DNA of 64,000 nt. It comes from Phosphuga atrata. Taxonomy: Eukaryota > Arthropoda > Insecta > Coleoptera > Silphidae. Shown in pieces: positions 1 through 29,204 of the stretch. Location: the NCBI GenBank assembly GCA_944588485.1, contig OX155905.1, forward strand, positions 15,757,701-15,821,700, written 5' to 3'. Below the pieces are notes generated by a model. The model saw only the letters and a list, made by a program, of their open reading frames with translations, made no database searches and had not been told where the DNA came from. How positions within the stretch are numbered: position 1 is the stretch's first letter; every line of letters starts with the position of its first letter. The translations under genes were made by a program, and so were the position numbers.

Positions 1-394
1 TTCCAACAAGCTGGGTGTCCAGCCCATGGTACCTTGATTGTTAGAGAATTTTTAAATTTACATTTTCCTGGTAGATGGATTGGACGACATGGACCAATAC
101 ATTGGCCAGCTCGGTCACCAGACTTAAGCCCCACAGATTTCTTTCTTTGGGTTACCTAAAGCAAAAAGTTTACAGGAAACCAATGGGAAACGATGTAAAT
201 TACCTAAAAATGCAGATTGAGGAGGCTGTCCGAGAAATTAATGTTGGAATGTTAAACAACGTTTACAAACAATTTAGAAAAAGAGTTGAAGATTGCGCTG
301 GATATGGAGGAGACTATGTGGAATAAAAAAAATAATCTTTTTTTTGTTCAGAAAATAATAAGATAATTTTTTTAGTTTCGTGGACATCCTTGTA
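1..394 (+). pseudogene. Tc1/mariner-like transposase, 3' fragment with frameshift
   Basis: The first reading frame from base 1 encodes the end of a DDE transposase, including the family-typical stretch WPARSPDLSPTDFFLWG (about positions 100-150). At about position 150 one base is missing (tggg instead of tgggg), and the protein continues in another frame as GYLKQKVYRKP... to a stop at 324-326. The 5' part lies outside the window. About 50-70 bases after the stop comes a probable terminal repeat, reading GTTTCGTGGACATCCTTGTA and ending near 394. The element is therefore a dead right-hand end. The exact clade (mariner versus a related DD-E group) cannot be settled from this fragment. Confidence 0.8.
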
Positions 395-419
395 TACAAA
401 CAGAAAGTCATATTTAAAA

Positions 420-885
420 TCAACAACTCGACATAATTTTAAGTTTTTAATCTTAAGTGATTACAGGATTTTTATTTGAATATAACGGGTTTCGATACAA
501 GCAAAACTTTTTATACAGAATTAGATTTTCTCCTAAAACTCATATTAAATAAGTTTTCTCCGTAGGAAACCTCATCAATTTACACACTGACTTCTCCTAA
601 ACCATAACATTTCACTAGGTAGATTCGCTGCTCTAACGTTAACAGTGTTTTCATATTAAGCTCGCTGAACTGTCAATAAATGTCACTTGTTAACGAGTAA
701 TACATGGGTAACGCGATACAAATGCAATGTTCGGACTTGATGAACAACTCGACATTATTTCAAGTTTTTGATCTTATCTTAAGTGATTACTCGATTCTTC
801 TTTGACTATGAGGGGTTTCGATACAAGCACAACTTTTTATGAAGAATAAGATTTTCTCTTAAAACATATTAAAAAAGTTTTTCCT
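420..885. repeat. Two tandem copies of a ~323-bp noncoding repeat
   Basis: The block at about 420-560 (caacaactcgacataa..., then gggtttcgatacaagca) recurs at about 744-885 with many substitutions. It looks like an old tandem duplication. No coding signal is visible here. Confidence 0.65.
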
Positions 886-891
886 ATATAC

Positions 892-893
<2 letters not shown>

Positions 894-980
<87 letters not shown>
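894..980. repeat. (TA)n microsatellite, left of palindrome
   Basis: Almost pure alternating TA with one interruption near 927. It forms the left border of the inverted-repeat element at 981-1233. Confidence 0.95.
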
Positions 981-982
<2 letters not shown>

Positions 983-1229
983 TTTTTTATCATATGTGAG
1001 GGAGACGGGATTATTTTAGGAAATTCCTAATTAGGATTTGGCAGATGTTGGAATGGATTAAATCTACCTGGTCGATTACGATGTTTGCGCCTTGATGTTT
1101 CATAGGCCTTTCATTATGAAAGGCGCAAACATTGTAAACGACCGGGTAGATTTAATCCATTCTAACGTCTGCTAAATCCTAATTAGGATCCCGATTAGGA
1201 ATCCCGTCTCCCTCACAGATGATTAAAAA

Positions 1230-1233
<4 letters not shown>
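981..1233. mobile_element. 253-bp foldback/MITE-like palindrome inside (TA)n
   Basis: The arms 981-1093 and 1118-1233 are inverted copies of each other; for example gtgagggagacggga on the left pairs with tcccgtctccctcac on the right. A 24-base loop separates them. Both ends abut (TA)n tracts, so the element appears to have inserted into a TA microsatellite. It has no coding capacity. Confidence 0.85.

Positions 1234-1284
<51 letters not shown>
1233..1284. repeat. (TA)n microsatellite, right of palindrome
   Basis: Pure TA tract directly after the right arm of the foldback element. Confidence 0.95.
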
Positions 1285-1287
<3 letters not shown>

Positions 1288-1814
1288 ATGTAACATCTTT
1301 GTATTGTAATAATAATAAAGGCGAGTAATCTACTCTCAATAGAATTTTCGAATAAATAACGTAAATATACTCGTTTAATTTGGCCTCATTGCATCGTTTT
1401 AATGCTTTAAAGAAATTGTCAAACAAAGGTCAAAATGCATTAAACAGTAATACCATTTTCTTGCACAGAATATAATTTTATTATTCTTTGTCAACTTAAG
1501 ACTATTTCTTAAAAACAATTTTAAATTTTTATTCCAATTTTAGTACGCATGCGTAACTCTTATTATGAGACAAATTTGACTCTTTTGTTACCACTGCTGT
1601 AAAGGTTTATGCAATTTGCAAAAAGTTATGCAAAGCTGCAATGACTTGGAAATCGTGCTAATCTATAGAAACCTTCGGATCAGTAGGAGAGACAGACCCG
1701 TGGCTGGTAGCGCCTCCGTGGTATAAATTGAACTAACGTAAAACACACAGTGGCGGGTACACAGTTTGGTAGTGAATAAATATTAAGGTTAGTAGGAAAA
1801 ATAATTTAAAATAA

Positions 1815-1988
1815 CAAAGCGAAGCGGGAAGATAAATCAAGACAACATATGCGCGGTAGCGCGAACTCTCAATCCAATATAGGACAAAGTGGCAAGGACC
1901 GTTGGTTTTACCTTGGTTAGATTAGGTTGTCCACCGCGAAGCGGAAAGGTAAATCAAGACAACATACGCGCGGCAGCGCGAACTTTTT
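1815..1988. repeat. Imperfect ~50-bp direct repeat
   Basis: The sequence around aagataaatcaagacaaca / gcgcgg.agcgcgaact at 1815-1868 recurs at 1936-1986. No gene is recognised in 1285-2379; this repeat is the only structure I see there. Confidence 0.5.
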
Positions 1989-2387
1989 TTTAATTTCAAA
2001 ATGTAATTTGTATTTTCCAGATGGAGGATCTGGCGATTTTTTTTTATTTAATTTGATGAAAATATTAATTTATTTACATTTTTCCCTGGATATATTACAA
2101 GTTTTCATACAAGCATCTCATCCGTATTTTTAATGGATTTATTATTTGTATTCAACATTTCAATTTAGAACAACTATTTCACCCGAAATATGCAGGTTCG
2201 ATTAAATGATTATGATGATTAGTACAGGCAGATGAAAACAATAGTTACTACATTTTCTAGTTAAAAAATAAACCCCTCACAAAATTATTTTTCACTACGT
2301 CTATGTTCTACTACAACAATGCGCATGCGCAAAACTTTCAAATAGATGTGAAGTTGCAGACGGGTCTGTGTCTCCTTCGGTACCAAA

Positions 2388-3113
2388 CAGGGTTCCCAAC
2401 TTAGGGGGTTTCCCCCCAAATTTAGGGGGTAAATAAGTGGGATGGGACTTTTTTAGGGGTTTTATATTTTTAGGGGTATTTTTAGGGATTTTTTATATTT
2501 ATTATTTTTTTATTGAAAAATAAAGGTTTAAGAATATATGCTCTGGGATAACTCAAGCTAGTCAATCATAATTATATAATTGTTGACCTGGTGACATCTA
2601 GTATAGTTTCTCATTACTAATATTTCGGAATTAAATGAAAAACATAATGATTGTGACGTAGCTGGCTGTAAACATTTTGAAAATGTCTCAAAATTCGGAC
2701 TGGCACTTGTCACGGTGCCAATTTCAAACGCAAGTGTCGAACGCGCATTCTCTATCTACAATATTGTGAAAAATAAGTTGCGGAATAGATCTATTGAAAT
2801 ATTACAAAATAAGATGATAGTCCGATTCACATTGCATCGAAATGGTGGATCTTGCACAACATTTAATCCATCGCCTAACATGTTAAGTTTATTTAATGTC
2901 AACATGTATGATTTCAAAAACTCAGAATCAGATGAAAACGAAATTATATTGGAAGTATTAAGTGATTATATAAATAAAGAATATTAATTATTATTAATTT
3001 ATTATTTTTTATAGAATATTATTTTTTTAGGGGGATTTTCAAGTAATTGTGGCAATTTTAGGGGTTTTTGACTTTGGCTTAGGGGTAAATATTTTTGGGA
3101 GTTGGTTACACTG
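2388..3113 (+). mobile_element. Truncated hAT element with 8-bp target duplication
   Basis: The ends form an imperfect terminal inverted repeat (left CAGGGTTCCCAACTTAGGGG; right end reads CAGTGTAACCAACTCCC on the other strand). The element is flanked by an exact 8-bp duplication, gtaccaaa, at 2380-2387 and 3114-3121, as expected for hAT transposons. The 726-bp body keeps only the C-terminal piece of the transposase, so it is an internally deleted, non-autonomous copy. Stretches of taggggt repeat near both ends. Confidence 0.9.
2664..2987 (+). pseudogene. hAT transposase C-terminal dimerisation domain remnant
   Basis: The open frame reads ...FGLALVTVPISNASVERAFS and continues with VKNKLRNRS. 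This is the hallmark of the hAT C-terminal dimerisation domain (P.SNA..ER.FS....K.RNR). It ends at a stop at 2985-2987, about 90 residues after the conserved core. The catalytic part of the protein is absent. The fragment lies inside the hAT element 2388-3113 and in the same orientation. Confidence 0.85.
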
Positions 3114-3121
3114 GTACCAAA

Positions 3122-3694
3122 CCTTCTTGTGTGGACAAGATTTCAACACGACGGCAATGAAACAAAATTTTGTCGCATTGAAGAAATAGCTTCGGTCACT
3201 CTTTTTACAATTTTACATAGTGTGGAATGTCCTCCAAAGGATTTCACGATCCTCCTCGATTGCTAAGTCGTTAATTGTTTCAAACATCCATCATAACAAA
3301 TCAACGTAGGTACACAACTATTTCGTTTTACCAAAATGCACAACACGAACCGAAACTGTCAAACATAACCTAAAACGCACAACACACTTATCAGACAGAT
3401 AAAACCCTAACTGGCGCTTGAAGCAACAGATAAGCTTATTCCTCTGATAGAGGGTTTATGCGACAGTTAACGACTATCTGACTATTGAAAAACCAAGAAT
3501 ATTGATATTCATCGAATAAAGCTTAACTCGTTGTTTATCTGACGATTGAAAAATCGGCCCTAAGAATAATTAATAAGTGCAAATTTCTGTTATTGAAGAC
3601 ACGGTGTGCGGGTCTTAGACCCGTTAGAACTGTTAGAGTCTCGGAAATCAATTGCACAAACGCATGTGCAGTCGGTCTCGAATGGGTTAAGTTA
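3122..3694. other. No gene recognised
   Basis: AT-rich noncoding sequence between the hAT element and the 16-bp minisatellite. I see no domain, repeat or RNA gene in it. Confidence 0.5.
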
Positions 3695-4105
3695 TAACTT
3701 TCAAATTTTCTATAATTCTAATTTTTTATAATTCAAATTTTTTTTTATTCGAACTTTCTATAATTCTAATTTTCTATAATGCGAATTCCCTAATGCGAAT
3801 TTTCAATAATTTGAATTTGTTATAATTTGAATTTTCTATAATTCAAATTTTCTATAATTCGAATTTTCTATAATTCAAATTATCTATAATTAGAATTTTC
3901 TATCATTCGAATTTTCTATAATTCGAATTTTCTGTAATTCGAATTTTCTATAATTCGAATTTTCTATAATTAGAATTTGCTATAATTCGAATTTTCTATA
4001 ATTCGAATTTTCTATAATTCGAATTTTCTGTAATTCCAATTTTCTATAATTCGAATTTCCTATAATTCGAATTTTCTATAACTCGAATTTTCTGTATATG
4101 TCTTA
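3695..4105. repeat. 16-bp minisatellite, about 25 units
   Basis: Units of the form ataattcgaattttct repeat head to tail with point changes (cg to ag or aa, single-base losses). The unit contains the self-complementary core aattcgaatt, so each unit can pair with itself. Confidence 0.9.
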
Positions 4106-4392
4106 TCTTAATATATAAAACACAGTCGGGTTTGAATTTTGGCTTTTAAAAACTCAAGAACGGCTGGACCGATCTATATGATTTTTGATTTGTTGCATTT
4201 GCCTCCATCCCTGCTGAAAAATTCACGAAAAAAGTGTAATAATAATGAAAATAATTCATTTTCTAATTTTTTTATGGAACGCCACATATATTCGCACAAT
4301 CGAAGCTACTTAAGTCATTTAGATGGTTCAGCCAGTAGATGGCGTTTTTCATTTCTATTCATAAACGTCATCCACGTGTTTTACATTTGGCA
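4106..4392. other. Noncoding, possibly Helitron-type sequence
   Basis: Starts tcttatcttaatatataaa and is followed by aaaactcaagaacggctgga and then gatctatatgatttttgat. In my experience this pattern recurs in insect Helitron-like repeats, but no Helitron terminus or Rep/helicase coding sequence is present. A low-confidence suggestion only. Confidence 0.25.
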
Positions 4393-4925
4393 CGGCTAAT
4401 ACTTGACAGATCAAATTTTTATGTTTAATTATAACTATTTTTATTCAATTGGGAATCTTTTGGGAAGATTTAGGAATACATTTTTATTATTTAGGACTGA
4501 TTAGTTATCATGTAATTAATTAATCTTTTTTGAACGTATAGTTAGCAGGTCAGAAATTAAATGAACATTATTTTTACGTTATGTGATAGTAATTTATTTG
4601 GGAGTTACGTAAAAGACGGATTTAGCATTTGGGACAGTATAATTAATTAATTATACTTATTTTCTCCCTAGGTAATATAACTTATTTTAAAAGGAGCAAC
4701 GTTTGAATTTTGTCGCCATATACCAGTCAATGACGTCACTTGCCAAGTGTTGTGTTGAATTTTTATTCAACATAACACTTACCTAAGAAGAACCAAAAAA
4801 TAGGTGAAATTAATTAATTATACTGTCCCAAATGCTAAATCCGTCTTTAACGTGATTCCAAAATAAATTACTATCAAATAACGTAAAAATAATTCAATTT
4901 ATTTAATTTCTGACCTGCTAACTAT

Positions 4926-5939
4926 GGGTGCGTTCCACTTGGCGCCCACAACGCTTAAAGCATCCATTTAGCCGTTCCACTTGACAATCGCGGGCGTTGT
5001 AGTCGCGGCGAATACGTCACTAATGACGTCATTATTTTCGCCCACAACGACCCAGCTGAAAAGCTGGGTCGAAGTGGTCGTTCTGCAGAAATTCGGCGCG
5101 TTTTTTTAAATTCAAATATGGAGATGCAGAAAATTTCTTTGCATGATGCAAATAGTAATATTTTAGTGGAAGCTTATGTTTATGCTACGGAATATGAATC
5201 TGCTACGGAAATTCTATAGTTAACTTGCTTATTATTTTTATTATGCGAAGGTGTCAGTTACATATGTGCATATTTTAGCTTCTTTATGGCGGAGTTAAGA
5301 TGGACTCAGCCTTCAGTATTACTATTACTGGAAACATACAAATCTATGGAGAATACCCTCTTTGGTGGGAAATTATCCCAAAAAAAAGTTTGGGAGAAAA
5401 TTGCAATAGACGTTTCGAAGAAAGGATATTTTATGATAGGACTGCGCATTTTGTGATAATGCTCTTCCAAGCTTCGGAGTTTAAAATAAACATTTTATAA
5501 AAGTCATAAATGGTATAATTACTTACATATAAAAGAGTAAGGGTTTAGAGTATAATCTAGATATCAAATTGGATGTCAAATTTTTAAAATGTAGAATGTA
5601 ATTAATATACCTAAAAAACGAGACGTTATTGCGATTGCCCAACCAATATTCAACTGCCGCAATCAACGACATTTTGATTATATCCTTTACTGCAATTGAT
5701 AATTGTTATATACATTATTGCAAATGAATATAAAAACTCAACTGTGTTGTTTACACTGCCATTTCTAATGTTTTCATCGCCATTTGTAATGTTGGTATTT
5801 CTGTTGGTATTAGTGAACGCTCAAAACGCTACAAAATCCATTCCACTTGGATTTTCGATTGTAACGCCCTCAAGCAAGTGGAACGGGATAAACCGCGGTC
5901 GTGAGCGTGAGCGTTGTGGGCGCCAAGTGGAACGCACCC
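4926..5939 (+). mobile_element. PIF/Harbinger-like element inserted in foldback arm
   Basis: The terminal inverted repeats are near-perfect over about 29 bases (left GGGTGCGTTCCACTTGGCGC..., right its complement). They are flanked by TAT on both sides (4923-4925 and 5940-5942), a 3-bp duplication. The only coding remnant is a Myb-like domain (5286-5500); no DDE transposase remains. A 3-bp duplication plus a Myb-like ORF points to PIF/Harbinger, whose elements carry a Myb-like partner protein. Canonical Harbinger targets are TWA rather than TAT, so the superfamily call is probable, not certain. Confidence 0.65.
5286..5500 (+). pseudogene. Myb/SANT-like DNA-binding protein remnant (Harbinger partner)
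   Basis: The ATG at 5286 opens MAELRWTQPSVLLLLETYKS, followed by GGKLSQKKVWEKIA and KKGYF. This spacing of tryptophans and leucines is typical of the Myb/SANT-like trihelix domain of Harbinger accessory proteins. Two in-frame stops at 5454-5459 interrupt the frame. After them the same frame resumes with CSSKLRSLK and TFYKSHK, matching the usual C..K.R.LK..Y.K end of the domain. The gene is therefore a decayed copy. Harbinger Myb-like proteins bring the transposase to the nucleus and to the terminal repeats (family knowledge); nothing functional is left here. Confidence 0.65.
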
Positions 5940-6086
5940 TATATGGTGAAAAAGATGAATTAATTACATAATAACTAATCAGTCCTAAATAATAAAATTT
6001 TATTCCCAAATCTTCCCAAACGATTCCCAATTGAATAAAAATAGTTATTATTCAAAATATTTTTTTATCTGTCAAGTATATAGCCG

Positions 6087-6820
6087 TTGTGAGCTTTTCA
6101 TTTCTAATATCACTCCTTAAATTAAAGTCACTTTGATTTCAGACAATTGGCAACACTATATGATTAAGTACATCTCAAAAGTGTTTGATTATATTATTTT
6201 ACAAACATGACAGCATTAAAACCATTTTAGACGAATGAATTATTAGTTAATATTTTGTGCAGTAGGAGTTGTACATCTTACAACTCATACAACCTAAGCT
6301 GATGCGCTTTCTACAAAAATCGCGCAGCTCGAAATTCTGCCTACTCTTTCATATACAACTTCAATTTCCACATATATCATGTGGCGCTGAAAGCGCCACA
6401 AGTGTCAAAATTCATTATACAATTTCACCCTCATCTAATTGATGACCTTTCCAACTTTAGCAACTATTCCATTCTTTTCAACTCTTCCATCCACAATAAC
6501 TATTCCATTCCAAAAAAAATTGATCCATATGTACTAGTATAACCTATAACTCTAATGTATATGACTTGTAGCGCTAATATAATATAAGCTATAGCTCTAA
6601 TATAATCTATAACTTTAATATAACCTAATCTAATTTATTTTGGAAACTTTGTAGCTAGAAAATTTTGATAAATTACTTATAAATTTGGTAAAATAAAAAT
6701 GTGATAATTTCATTATATTTATATTAATAAATAATTAATATAATAATTTATTATAAAATATAATTACAGTTACATAAATAAATTTATTTATACATTATAC
6801 ATTAAATTTGATACAGAGGT
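6087..6820. other. Intergenic and ARMC5 3' flank
   Basis: AT-rich. A short perfect hairpin, gtggcgctgaaagcgccac, lies at about 6380-6399. Its position just beyond the ARMC5 stop makes 6700-6820 the probable 3' untranslated region. Confidence 0.5.
6783..6788 (-). terminator. Possible polyadenylation signal for ARMC5
   Basis: TTTATT on the plus strand reads AATAAA on the minus strand, 33 bases past the ARMC5 stop codon. A second candidate lies at 6747-6752. In such AT-rich DNA the motif is common by chance. Confidence 0.4.
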
Positions 6821-24786
<17,966 letters not shown>

Positions 24787-25068
24787 ATTTTCATAATAAT
24801 GGATTATGACAAAATTTATTTTTTTATTATTATTGTTGACACTTCGACCACATCGCTCACACAGTGACCATCAAAATGTTCTGTATGCTCGTATAAAACT
24901 ATTGAATTGTCGCTAGTAATTTTTATTATATTCTTTAATTAAAACGAAATACGCGAAAACGTTTAGAAAAATGTAGAGTTTAAAACAAATTTAGTAATGT
25001 AGACTGAATTAAGACGTGAGTAATAGAATAATCCAAAGTCAAGTCACAATTAACTCATTTGAAGTCAA

Positions 25069-25240
25069 TAGACCTTTTCATAGTTGAAATTTCTTGTGCG
25101 CATGTGTCAATTTCCGCCATGTTATACGTCAAAAAGTGTCCGAACTTTTTGACGTATAACTAAATATGTGCCCGAAACTTTCATATTCCCGCCTTTCAAA
25201 CTTGGCGGATGCGCATGCGCTTAAATAACCGAAGAAAGGT
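25069..25240. mobile_element. ~170-bp MITE, copy 3 of 3
   Basis: Same family as 10672-10838 and best preserved. It contains gtcaaaaagtgtccgaactt...gac as an internal hairpin and ggcggatgcgcatgcgctta near the end. It lies about 280 bp upstream of the ARMC5 start codon. Confidence 0.78.
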
Positions 25241-25428
25241 ATATTAAGATACAGTTAAATCATTAACACATTAACAAATAAAATTCATTGATCGAATAAC
25301 GTTGGCTTATATTAATCGTTTTAGTTCTTAAAAATCCGTTTCGAATTGTGCCATGTAGATGTAGATTTGGTGATAACTTGAACTGCGAACTTCATAGATC
25401 TATTGTACCCCACCCTCTTCCTCTAAAC

Positions 25429-27164
25429 CAATGGTTCCCAACCTTTTGAAAAATTGTACCCCCTAAAATAAACTGCTAAAAATTATGTACCCCTCTCCTT
25501 TTTAGAGGTAAGGGAAAAAAGTTTTCGTATGTTTTGACAAAAAAAAACAAAATAAAATAATCTTATGATAAAACATAGTTTTATTATAATTATAATTTAT
25601 AATACATATAAATTATAATTATACTAAAACTATAAACCCCTCAGAAGGCAACGGGGAACCACTGAAGCAATATTCCATGAAAGTCACATGGAAGTTACAA
25701 CTGCTAAGGGTGCTAAGAATCCCCGGAGGTAAAACAAAAAAAACACATTCAAATCGGGACATGAAATGTCTGCAGCCTTTACGAAGCAGATAAACTCGCA
25801 AACACCATCAAAGAAATGTAAAGATTAAACATTGACATTCTTGGAGTAAGCGAAATATTCTGGCCAGGTTCAAGTAAATTACAATCAGAAAACAAAACTA
25901 TATATTACTCAGGAAATGGTACTCCTAGACATAGAAGAGGTGTTAGTATAATTGTATTAAACTAAATAGCTGATTCTATGACTGCTTTTATACCAAACAC
26001 ATGTTTTATAGAACAATGCTCTTAAAAATAAAGGCAAAACCCTTCGCTATGATCATTATACAAGTGTATGCTGGAACTTCGGAAACGAGTGAGGTTGAAA
26101 TCGAAGAATTTTATTTCCAAATCTCCGAATAATTACAACACACAAAATCACGAAAACTGACCATATGATTATAGGGGACTTTAATGCAATAGTTGAATCT
26201 GATAAAATAGATGTAATAGTTGCTCTGTTTGGACTAGGAGATAGAAACGAAAGAGGAGACAAATTAATACAATTCTGCCAGGAAAGGAAGATCAAAATAC
26301 GCAATACTTGGTTCGGGCTCACGCCCAAGTGACTATACACCTGAAAATCTCCAAAAAACAACCAACAACATATCGCACGTAACCAAATCGATTACATACA
26401 AATAAATAAAAGATTTGTTTCAGCAATAATGTGTGCATGCACATATCCAGGAGCTGACGTGTCTTCAGATCACACCCTATCGAAAGCGAAACTCAAAACT
26501 AAGATTACATCAGAACGCGAAACACCAACCAAACAAAAAAATGATCTTGAACAAATGAAAAATCCAGATATTCAACAAGATATTTTAAGGAAAACCAACA
26601 ATAAGTTAAACGAAACGAGCTTGATTGTCAGAACATAAGCCATCTGGAATTGTGGAAAATTGTCAAACAGCCGAAATTTTAAAAAGTGCATTAAAAGAAC
26701 TCCCTACTAGAAGATATCAACCTAAAACTAATGGAATAATGTGGAATAATGGATAACTGACGAAATCCTTGAATTAATATATGAAAGACGAGTCTACAAG
26801 AACAAAGATGGTGCAAAGTACAACAGTTTGCAAAGAATCATAAGATCCAAAATTCGACAAGCAAAAAACACCTGACTTGAACAAGAATGCTCGGAGATAG
26901 AAGGACACCAAAACTTGCACTGTAATTTAAATTACCAGGCATATACAAGAAAAAAAAGACCAATATGCTATTCGTTAACTACAACAAATTGATAACTGGT
27001 GCTGAAGAGAAGTCTGTTTGGGTGCAATACAATAACAAGCTATTTGAAATTACACAAAAAAAAATTACGCTCTTCATAAGAAATTTCTTGAAATTTCTAT
27101 TGTACCCCTTGCAACAACGCAATGTACCACCAGGGGTACAAGTACCCCAGGTTGGGAACTTATG
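25429..27164 (+). mobile_element. hAT-type element with exact 8-bp target duplication
   Basis: Flanked by ctctaaac at 25421-25428 and 27165-27172. Termini CAATGGTTCCCAACC and, on the other strand, CATAAGTTCCCAACC; sub-terminal gtacccc motifs occur at both ends. The interior consists mainly of an RTE-type LINE (25640-26900), so the hAT either captured it or was hit by it. No hAT transposase is left. Confidence 0.85.
25640..26900 (+). pseudogene. RTE-type LINE, endonuclease region, decayed
   Basis: Plus-strand frames with many stops show, in order, the parts of an APE-type endonuclease of an RTE-like LINE: DKLANTIKEM, RLNIDILGVSEIFWPGSSKL, TIYYSGNGTPRHRRGVSIIV, a GDFNA-like segment near 26174-26190 (ggggactttaatgcaatagt), FGLGDRNERGDKLIQFCQE, and TYPGADVSSDHTLSKAKLKT, which carries the SDH catalytic motif. 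Then EQMKNPDIQQDILRKTNN starts the linker to the reverse transcriptase, which is missing. It is nested in the hAT-type element 25429-27164. Confidence 0.8.
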
Positions 27165-27279
27165 CTCTAAACGTTAGTGTACATACCCATTAAGAACGCC
27201 TCCTCTAGTCCTGATTCATTAAGGAATTAGGTGGGATTCAAAGACTGCAATTACTCTGCGTTCAAGGATTATGCCATTC

Positions 27280-28380
27280 CGCGCGATATCACTTCGTTGC
27301 GAGTATTGTCGATCGACGTGTAGCGCTTGTACGCGAACAGCGCTGAGTGGTGTTAAAACATTTCATCCTCCAACCTGTCGTCATCCACTCCTGTATGTGA
27401 GCCTCTTCCACACAGTTCTCACCCAGTTTACTCTCACACCCAGTTTGGTTTTGTGTTTCTTGCAGCCAGTTTTTACCCGCAATCTTCCTGGTAACGTTCA
27501 TCCACCTGAGATGCGGCCTACCCACACCTCGTTTGGTTGTTCTGGGCCTCCACTGGACGATCTTCTTGGGCCATATCTCGTCGTCTTGCCTAATCTTCCG
27601 AGTATCATTCATACACCTGACTTGAGGCTTTCCCACACCTCGTTTGGTTGTTCTGGGCCTCCACTGGACGATTTTCTTGGACCATTTTTCGTCGTCTTGC
27701 CTAATCTTCCAGGTATCATTCATCCACCTGAGTTGCAGCTTTCCCACACCTCCTTTGGTTGTTCTGGGCCTACACTGGACGATCTCCTTGGACCATTTCT
27801 CGTCGTCTTGCCACATCTCCATTTCCGTTTTCACATGTTTCAATAGAATGAAACGGCTTATGGTAGTCTATGAAGACCAGATGGAGTGGGATATTGTATC
27901 CTGTAGTCTTTTCGATAAGTGTGTGCATGACCTGGATGGTCTCCATATCTACACTATCGCCCTTCTTAACAAGTAGAATGACTTCTGCATTCCTCTATGA
28001 TGATGGTACTCGTTGCTTTTGCAGACACTTGTTTAAGAGGATGTTGAGTACCTTCTCTGAAGAGGGGGGAAACTCTTCAGCTTTTTGCTGAAACTTCCTC
28101 TTCCCCTGGTGCTTTTTATGTTTCTCAGTGCTGCTACAATCTCATGGCCATCGATATTTGTTATTTCTTTGGACCCAATGTTTCAAAATGACTCTCAGCT
28201 TAGAAACTGACGCGTTACAGGCGTACAGTTTCTGATAAAAGTTATGGATGACGACCACAATGTCCGCTTTGCTAGTAACGATTTCTCCCTGTTTGTTTTT
28301 CATTCTACAGATTTGTGCGTTTCCTCGAGCCATCTTGGATGGCTGGACTCGCATTGTGTTATAAATTCTTATCTCTCTAA
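27280..28380 (-). pseudogene. RTE-type LINE, RT and C-terminal end, with 3x internal repeat
   Basis: On the minus strand, 28354-28142 shows AQICRMKNKQGEIVTSKADI and IHNFYQKLYA, typical of the segment before the reverse transcriptase. Then come pieces of RT and, at 27843-27289, an open frame of 184 codons with DDEKWSKKIVQWRPRTTKRG and IAGKNWLQETQNQ, the conserved C-terminal W...IL.WRPR...GRP..RW.DDI.K..G..W. A 111-bp segment encoding this block is tandemly triplicated (starts on the plus strand near 27523, 27634 and 27745). The element is broken by frameshifts before this ORF. Confidence 0.8.
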
Positions 28381-28499
28381 TCTATTTACGGATGATCTTA
28401 TTTAGAGTTTGGTATTGATTGTCTGAGCTCAGCAAACGTAAATTCAGACCACAAACTAATACTCCGAAAGACCAAAATATATCCTATCAAGAAGAAAGC

Positions 28500-28660
28500 A
28501 GATCCATGTGAACCAAAACATAAATTTAACATCGAGCGACAGGCAGAAGAACAACGGGCCGACCTCCCAAAAGTTGGAAAGACAGTTGGACTTCTATGTC
28601 ACAGGAGAAGCGTCAGGATAATATGTGATGCTGCCTAAAATAAGAAGAAGAAGAAGGTAT
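28500..28660 (+). pseudogene. RTE-type LINE 3' end fragment
   Basis: Plus-strand caacgggccgacctcccaaa ... gttggaaagacagttggact encodes RADLPKSWKDSWTSM-like residues. A trinucleotide tail, aagaagaagaagaag, ends the fragment. This looks like a short, 5'-truncated LINE tail. Confidence 0.5.
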
Positions 28661-29204
28661 CGATTCCAGCTTCGGTCCGTCCGTCGTCGTTCTTCTAGGA
28701 GCTCGATAATAATGGCACTTAGTTTGTTGTCTCTTATTGGTCTAAAACATTTATTTGCGAGTAATGCCTATCAACGTGTTGCGCTTGTATGGGAACAGCG
28801 TGATCGCACTGCGTGGCGCAAAAACAAAGGCACAAAGTACGGTTCTTGTTCTTTCATGATCGTCAGCGTTCGTTTGTACTAGTTTTCTATTTTTGTTCCT
28901 TGTGACACAATGCAATCACAGTTAAAAATAGTTCTTTAACTCTGTTTCCACTAATTATTCGATAATTGTTACTCGACGGACAAGTACAACGAAGTGTTTA
29001 CAAGACAAACGTGGTGTCATCGACGTGCAACGAAGTATAACAAAAGTGTCGGGTGATACAAAGGTCGCACTTCCCCGACATTTTCCAACAAAAAGTTCAA
29101 CGAAGCTATTTGAATTGCAGTGTTCCAAACAATTTCCTAACACTTTGAGAACGCTTCCTTGGAGCTTTACCGACACTTCGACGACTTTTCATTTTTACGG
29201 TGTC

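Larger units (their letters stand above)
4393..6086. mobile_element. Long inverted-repeat (foldback) element, right arm interrupted
   Basis: The left arm 4393-4660 (starting CGGCTAATACTTGACAGAT) is complementary to a right arm split in two parts, 4806-4925 and 5943-6086 (reverse reading CGGCTATATACTTGACAGAT). The split is caused by another element at 4926-5939. Removing it together with one copy of its 3-bp target duplication restores a continuous right arm. The centre (4661-4805) contains a smaller hairpin around ttgaatttttattcaa. No coding sequence belongs to the foldback itself. Confidence 0.85.

Noticed and set aside
1223..1426. Minus-strand ORF with an Ile-Tyr repeat; similar ORFs at 17692-18205, 20574-21056 and 23058-23268
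   Set aside because: These are translations of (TA)n tracts and adjacent minisatellites, not proteins.
6380..6399. Short perfect hairpin gtggcgctgaaagcgccac as a microRNA or terminator
   Set aside because: The stem is only eight base pairs, too short for a microRNA precursor, and this is not a prokaryotic context.
27271..27846. Plus-strand ORF of 191 codons with Pro/His-rich repeats
   Set aside because: It is the antisense of the triplicated RTE LINE C-terminus, which has recognisable motifs on the minus strand.
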